Positions 58,142-64,000 of a DNA stretch of 64,000 nt are shown piece by piece. The stretch is from Bidens hawaiensis (Eukaryota > Streptophyta > Magnoliopsida > Asterales > Asteraceae). The DNA lies in contig JAIQDT010003563.1 in the NCBI GenBank assembly GCA_021521415.1, forward strand, positions 186,001-250,000, in the 5' to 3' direction. The position numbers and the translations under genes are program-made. How positions within the stretch are numbered: position 1 is the stretch's first letter; each line of letters begins with the position of its first letter. The notes beneath the pieces were generated by a model. It was given only the letters and a program-made list of their open reading frames with translations, made no database searches and was not told the DNA's origin.

Positions 58142-61100
58142 ATGTTCGGAGCTCCGGCATCCTCCTTACCCTCCTTATTCGGCACTCCATCCACACCAGC
58201 CTTCGGCACTGCATCCTCAACACCAGCTTTCGGCACACCATCATCCACACCAGCATTCGGCACACCATCCACACCAGCATTCGGTACACCGTCCACGTCA
58301 TCATTCGCCACTAGCTTCGGTTCATCACTGTTCAATACTCCCGCTACGACGCCGTTTAACACTCAACAACAGCAGCAGCAACAGCAAACGACGCCGTTTC
58401 AGCAACAAAGTTCAAATCCGTTTGGATTTACAACGCCAGCTAATAATAATAATATTTTCGGACAAACGACTCCGGCAGCGACGCCGTTTAACGCAACGAC
58501 GCCGTTTAATGCGCAATTAACTACTCAGATGGCGCCTGTAGCCCCGCTACCATTCTCTCTAGCTGATCGAGACATTCAGGTATGTGTGTATATATATATG
58601 TATGTATTTATAATTTGTATTTTACTTTAAGCAATTGAAGCCCTAACCCTAGGTTTTCAAGTGTTATGTCAATTGTGTTAATGATAATTATTAGGGAAAA
58701 TATCACATAATAGTAACCGAGTTTCAATGTTAAAAGTTAAAAACTCAAAATACACAGTCTTCTAGAAATAGGAAGTCGTAGGAGGGGTATCAAACGGAGT
58801 CCGATTGAGCTCATTTCTGCGGCGTTGGAACCGTCTTGTTGAACTCATCCCATACATCTTAGGTTTCAGGATGTAGGTTTTCTTTTGACGAGACCGTGTT
58901 AATTATTAGGGAAAATATCACATAATAGTAACCGAGTTTCATTTTTAAAAGTTAAAAACTCAGAATACACGTCTTCTAAAAATAGGAAGTTGTGCAAGGG
59001 GTATCAAATGGAGTCCGATTGAGCTCATTTCAGCGGCTTTGGAACCGTCTCGTTGAACTCTTCATTTTAGGTTTTAGGGTGTAGGTTTCTTTTGACGAGA
59101 CAGTTGTAACGCTGCTTGAATGAGCTCAGTCGAAGTTTGTTAGATACCCTTTGTACGATTTTTTAATTTTAGAAGACTTTGTCGAATATTCTGACCCTTG
59201 AAAACTGTTCGGATTAGGTTATTTGTGCATTTTTTGTATTTTACACAGTCTTCTAGAAATAGGAAGTCGTAGGAGGGGTATCAAACGGAGTCCAATTGAG
59301 CTCATTTCTGCGGCGTTGGAACCGTCTTGTTGAATTCATCCCATACATCTTAGGTTTCAGGATGTAGGTTTTCTTTTAACGAGACCGTGTTAATTATTAG
59401 GGAAAATATCACATAATAGTAACCGAGTTTCATTGTTAAAAGTTAAAAACTCAGAATACACGTCTTCTAAAAATAGGAAGTTGTGCAAGGGGTATAAAAT
59501 GGAGTCCGATTGAGCTCATTTCAGCGGCTTTGGAACCGTCTCGTTGAACTCTTCATTTTAGGTTTTAGGGTGTAGGTTTCTTTTGACGAGACAGTTGTAA
59601 CGCTGCTTGAATGAGCTCAGTCGAAGTTTGTTAGATACCCTTTGTACGATTTTTTAATTTTAGAAGACTTTGTCGAATATTCTGACCCTTGAAAACTGTT
59701 CGGATTAGGTTATTTGTGCATTTTTTGTATTTTACACAGTCTTCTAGAAATAGGAAGTCGTAGGAGGGGTATCAAACGGAGTCCGATTGAGCTCATTTCT
59801 GCGGCGTTGGAACCGTCTTGTTGAACTCATCCCATACATCTTAGGTTTCAGGATGTAGGTTTTTTTTTGACGAGACCGTGTTAATTATTAGGGAAAATAT
59901 CACATAATAGTAACCGAGTTTCATTTTTAAAAGTTAAAAACTCAGAATACACGTCTTCTAAAAATAGGAAGTTGTGCAAGGGGTATCAAATGGAGTCCGA
60001 TTGAGCTCATTTCAGCGGCTTTGGAACCGTCTCGTTGAACTCTTCATTTTAGGTTTTAGGGTGTAGGTTTCTTTTGACGAGACAGTTGTAACGCTGCTTG
60101 AATGAGCTCAGTCGAAGTTTGTTAGATACCCTTTGTACGATTTTTTAATTTTAGAAGACTTTGTCGAATATTCTGACCCTTGAAAACTGTTCGGATTAGG
60201 TTACTTGTGCATTTTTTGTATTTTACACAGTCTTCTAGAAATAGGAAGTCGTAGGAGGGGTATCAAACGGAGTCCGATTGAGCTCATTTCTGCGGCGTTG
60301 GAACCGTCTTGTTGAACTCATCCCATACATCTTAGGTTTCAGGATGTAGGTTTTTTTTTGACGAGACCGTGTTAATTATTAGGGAAAATATCACATAATA
60401 GTAACCGAGTTTCATTTTTAAAAGTTAAAAACTCAGAATACACGTCTTCTAAAAATAGGAAGTTGTGCAAGGGGTATCAAATGGAGTCCGATTGAGCTCA
60501 TTTCAGCGGCGTTGGAACCGTCTCGTCGAACTCTTCATTTTAGGTTTTAGGGTGTAGGTTTCTTTTGACGAGACAGTTGTAACGCTGCTTGAATGAGCTC
60601 AGTCGAAGTTTGTTAGATACCCTTTGTACGATTTTTTAATTTTAGAAGACTTTGTCGAATATTCTGACCCTTGAAAACTGTTCGGATTAGGTTATTTGTG
60701 CATTTTTTGCCCAAATTGGTCACTAAACCTTCAAACCGAGCCATCATTGGAATTTTTTTTGTTTAAAGAACGAAACGGAGGAGAAGATGTGGGGGTTGGG
60801 ATTTATATGTAATTATATTAAAATATAAAATACCTAAAATGCACGTCACTGTTCTGCACAGTTACCCTTTTATTATACTCTAATAATGTATTGAATCGTT
60901 TTTTTTTTGTTATTAGGCGATACTTGATGCTTACAAGGATGAAATTGCTAACCCTAAGTATGCTTTCAAGGTTGGACTGCTATCTCTTTTTGTGTGATCA
61001 TGTTTACATACTGAACACATTATTGCTCTGTTTTAGTATCTTGAAGTGATACTTTTATCTATAATATAGTTACAGCTAGGGAAGTGTAAACAAGCTGAGT

Positions 61101-64000
61101 TTGAGCTCGTCTAGGTTTGAGATCGGCTTGTTTTAAGCTTTATTTCTAGAGCTCAAGGTCTGCTCGTGAGTAGTTTTTCAAGCTCGAGCTCGACTCGCTT
61201 ATCATTTGTTAATTAGTTTACTTATATTTATACTTATTTTATGTATATATTTTAATTATATTATTCATATATAACATAATGTATATCATCTGATTTTTTT
61301 TCATAGTTTATATATAATAGTTATTATAATAAAATTACATATTTAATGTTAAAAAGATTATATAAATAACGAGCTCGTTTAGGCTCACAAGCCGGCTTGG
61401 TCGAGATTTCTAGGCTTGGGGTTGTTTAAGCTCTGCTCAATTTGAGCTTTTAACAAGCCTATCTCAAGTAGCCCACAGGCAGCTTGGCTGGGTTGCACCC
61501 CTATTTTCAGCTTGTTGTATAAGCGTTAGGCAGTAAGATCAAAGTTTTGTATCTTGAAGTGTAAGTAGAAAGCTGTATAACATTGAATATTTATTAAGTT
61601 ATAGCCTATTATTTACGGTCTATTTTTTGTTTTTTTGTTAAACATAAAAGCTTACAAGATATTTTTCTCTGCAGCACTTGCTGTTCAGTGTGACTGAACC
61701 ACAATTTAGGGCAAAGCCTGCTGGTGTATCAGATGTAAGTTTATTAGTATCATTCTTTGCTGGTTTCACATTTTGGATCTGTATTTTGAATATCTTTAAA
61801 TATTTTTAGAGTTTTTTGTTCTATAATGTTGGGTTTGCTAAGACTGGCGAATAGTTTATGTTTGGCAGATAATGTGGGCGGAGGCCATGGGTAAGCTAGA
61901 AGGCATGGAGGCTTCTAATTGTGAACGTCTTTGGCCCCAGCTTGTAAAGGGTTTTAAAGATCTTTCTGAACGCCTTAAGGTATCTGGTATTAATACGAGT
62001 TTGCTGTTATTCTGAATGCAAATACCTACTTGTGTTTTGCTAGACTGTTATGATTGCTGTTAAATAGCATATCCATATTAATACGAGTATGCTATTATTC
62101 TGGTAACTTAGAAGCTTAATTATGCTAAGGTTGGGCAGCAGATATTATCTTTCTTAAGAAGAATTATGTGACCAAATTTTTAGGGATAGGAAGTAACTTT
62201 GTTACTCATTTATGAATAAGTAAATTTAAGATGGCCTTAGCTTATTTGTACACACACACACACACATTATACGGTAAATAGTTGGTCTGTTTTTTATTTG
62301 AATGACATAATAGCAGTTAGCAGATGACATGTTATAGCAATGACAGTACACCGATGCCTACAATATAATGGTCAATACGCGGCTAGCCCACTTGGTAGAG
62401 GCACATGCCTCTTAGAGGGGAAGTACCATGTTCAAACCTGGGCAAGAGAGTAGTTTAGAGTCATTGGTGTAAATTAGAGTAGGAGTAACATTTTCTGTTC
62501 GAAAAAAAACCTACTGTATAATTATGAGTTATACAAATACAAATGGTAAATACAATTTATTGTAATTGGTGTGAAGGTTAAATTGAAATGACAGTTGGGT
62601 TTTTAGAAGTATTGCACGTAGACTGGGTCATGAAGCATGGTAGGAGACCTTATTTTTAGATGCCAGACATAAATGTATGAATAACTTCCAGAGTTATGTA
62701 ATTGTGACTGACAAGAATATACACAAGCACACCCTTGAAACTGTAAAGCTGCAACTAGTGTTGGTTTAATACGTGTATATTAAATAAAGCATACTAATTT
62801 GTAGGCTTTATAGTTGAACTAAACCTACTCAAATATTCAGGCTTTATAATGGACATCAATTCTAACTTATAGAATGCGGGTATTTTACTTATTGGTTTCA
62901 AATTTCGTTGGTATTCATATTATTTGGCCCTCATGAGCAGCAGCGAATTCTTCCTATTTTGAAGCTGGTTACAGTTACACGCTTGCATTTTATTAAATTC
63001 TGATTTAGTTATTGAATACTTATGCAGCTTCAAGATGAAGTCATAGTTTCAGATGCTGAGAGATTGCAAATGACTCAAACCAATGTGAAAGTGGTACAAG
63101 TGTCTATTCTTTGTCTTTCACACACGGGTTTTTACAGTTTAGTAAATACACTTTTTAGCAGCATACTAACACTTCATTTTTACAGCTTCAAAGGCATTTT
63201 CAAGCTGATACTTTTCCTAGGATAGAGAGATTGAGACAATCCGAAAAGGCTTTGCAAAGGCGCCTCTTAAGGGTAATTGTTTGCATGTCTTTGTTATGGT
63301 GTAGACTGTAGAAGATAGACGGGTTAGTAATGGGTTAAAATGGGTACTGGTTGAAACAAGCCACTTTTATTATGGATTGAAACAAGCAACCCGAGAAACA
63401 CTTTTCACTCTAATTTTATAGAGGCCGTTCTATAAGTTTAAAATTTCGTATATATTCCTCTAAACTTCATCTTGTTATGCTGAGATGATCCACGATAACA
63501 TTTTGCCATTTCTTAGTAAATAAAATAGAATTAGTTACTAGTAACATTATATGATGGTTCACAATAATAACTTTGTTTTCTTACTTGGACCATTACAAGT
63601 AGCTGATTTTCTTTTTATAATGAAATGGATGTGTTTATTATGATATTATGTAATTTAGAAGGGTAAATATGATATTTTGGAATTTAGGACATATATGAAG
63701 TTTTGAACCTTTAAAAGGACATATTTGAAATTAACCTGCTTTTATAAATATTTATTTCGTTTGTTATAATTAGAAAACCGATATTATTACAATAATAATC
63801 AAATGTCACAAAAGTTGTTTGTTATAATTACAAAACCTTGGTTCAACTTGATTTCTTTTTATTTTTTTCTTTTGTATTTTTATTTAATTGTACATTTTTA
63901 TTTGCAAAAGTTGATGAGAATACTAGAAGCATTAGAGGCCAAAGGCTTTCGGTTGCCTTTGACCAAAGGAGAAGTTGAACTCGCTGAGAAGTTGGTTACA
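58142..64000 (+). CDS. NUP54: Nuclear pore protein NUP54, 3' end beyond the window
   Basis: Seven exons visible: 58142-58579, 60917-60970, 61675-61734, 61869-61979, 63028-63093, 63186-63272, 63911-64000 (cut by the edge); 302 codons so far, all phase 0. Residues about 1-95 are FG-type disorder with repeated AFGTPSSTP units, NPFGF and a Gln run (about 77-84). From about residue 135 the conserved NUP54 region starts (PLPFSLADRDIQAILDAYKDE, then WPQLVKGFKDLSERLKLQDE), then alpha-helical coiled-coil (RIERLRQSEKALQRRLLRLMRILEAL). NUP54 pairs with NUP62 and NUP58 in the central channel, where FG repeats bind transport receptors and form the barrier. The exon layout looks intact. Antisense frames over the FG region are compositional shadows. 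Confidence 0.95.
58691..60714. repeat. 491-bp higher-order tandem array in NUP54 intron 1
   Basis: TACACAGTCTTCTAGAAATA recurs at 58751, 59242, 59733 and 60224, spacing exactly 491 bp. Each unit has two related halves: one with AGGAAGTCGTAGGAGGGG and TTCTGCGGCGTTGGAACCG, one with AGGAAGTTGTGCAAGGGG and TTCAGCGGCTTTGGAACCG. A unique tail (GAGACAGTTGTAACGCTGC to GGATTAGGTTATTTGTGC) follows. The four units differ at few positions, so amplification was recent. It occupies about 2.0 of the 2.34 kb intron. Confidence 0.95.
61077..61503. mobile_element. hAT-like MITE in NUP54 intron 2, AGCTCG family
   Basis: Starts TAGGGAAGTGTAAACAAGC and ends GCTGGGTTGCACCCCTA. Flanks GTTACAGC and TTTTCAGC match at 6 of 8. 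Confidence 0.8.
62255..62270. repeat. (CA)n microsatellite
   Basis: Short run of about eight CA units in NUP54 intron 4. Confidence 0.8.
62378..62514 (+). mobile_element. tRNA-derived SINE in NUP54 intron 4
   Basis: GCGGCTAGCCCACTTGGTAG resembles a tRNA A box and ATGTTCAAACCTGGGC a B box, about 35 nt apart; both are internal RNA polymerase III promoter elements. A non-tRNA body follows and ends GTTCGAAAAAAAACC. It is not a functional tRNA, as no cloverleaf forms. Confidence 0.75.

Noticed and set aside
57976..58362. Minus-strand frames rich in GVPNAGVDG repeats over NUP54
   Set aside because: Shadow of the FG-repeat coding DNA on the other strand.
58691..60714. Possible rDNA spacer or telomeric satellite
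   Set aside because: No rRNA or TTTAGGG arrays; the array sits inside a NUP54 intron with clean exons on both sides.
62378..62450. tRNA gene
   Set aside because: A and B boxes are present, but no cloverleaf, anticodon arm or CCA-side stem can be formed; it continues as a SINE body.

Overview
This 64 kb window is plant nuclear DNA. Genes are split by GT-AG introns, non-coding sequence is very AT-rich, and non-autonomous transposable elements (TEs) are everywhere. The protein families are plant-type. The dense AGCTCG-rich and AACCGA-rich hAT-like MITEs, the Au-like SINE and the Helitron ends suggest a core eudicot, possibly Asteraceae; the family-level guess is weak. No prokaryotic, phage or CRISPR system is present.

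Layout, left to right. (1) 1-2108: first exon of an exostosin-family Golgi glycosyltransferase on the minus strand, with the rest off the left edge. Its upstream side carries a dead PIF/Harbinger transposase between 250-bp direct repeats. (2) 5660-7273: a second, broken copy of the same gene. (3) 8.2-13.1 kb: a TE graveyard with back-to-back and nested hAT/Tourist MITEs ending about 50 bp before a TATA box. (4) 13327-25271: a complete 21-exon ERMP1-type M28 metallopeptidase (868 aa). (5) 27119-29968: complete 7-exon ribosomal protein L17/uL22 (177 aa), with site II and telo-box promoter motifs. (6) 31.8-34.4 kb: signal peptidase complex subunit SPC12 (92 aa, one coding exon) behind a 2.3 kb 5'UTR intron built of degenerate tandem repeats. 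(7) 35720-39957, minus: five exons of an RsgA/YjeQ ribosome-assembly GTPase with no recognisable N-terminal exon. A 141-bp minisatellite fills one intron and two Helitrons lie just upstream. (8) 43.7-56.0 kb: F-box/kelch protein (376 aa). Its first coding intron holds a very young 6.8 kb LTR element with 2.95 kb LTRs and no coding capacity. (9) 58142-64000: NUP54, an FG nucleoporin, cut by the right edge. Its first intron is a 4-copy, 491-bp higher-order tandem array.

The genes are housekeeping and do not form one pathway, although RPL17 and the RsgA GTPase both serve ribosomes. From memory, the order exostosin, ERMP1, RPL17, RsgA, F-box/kelch matches Arabidopsis At1g67410, 67420, 67430, 67440 and 67480, so this looks like an ancient conserved block with SPC12 inserted. 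I found no undescribed multi-gene system. The unusual content is structural: tandem arrays inside introns, duplicated splice donors, nested MITEs with intact target-site duplications, a recent LTR insertion, and a locus truncated next to tandem Helitrons.
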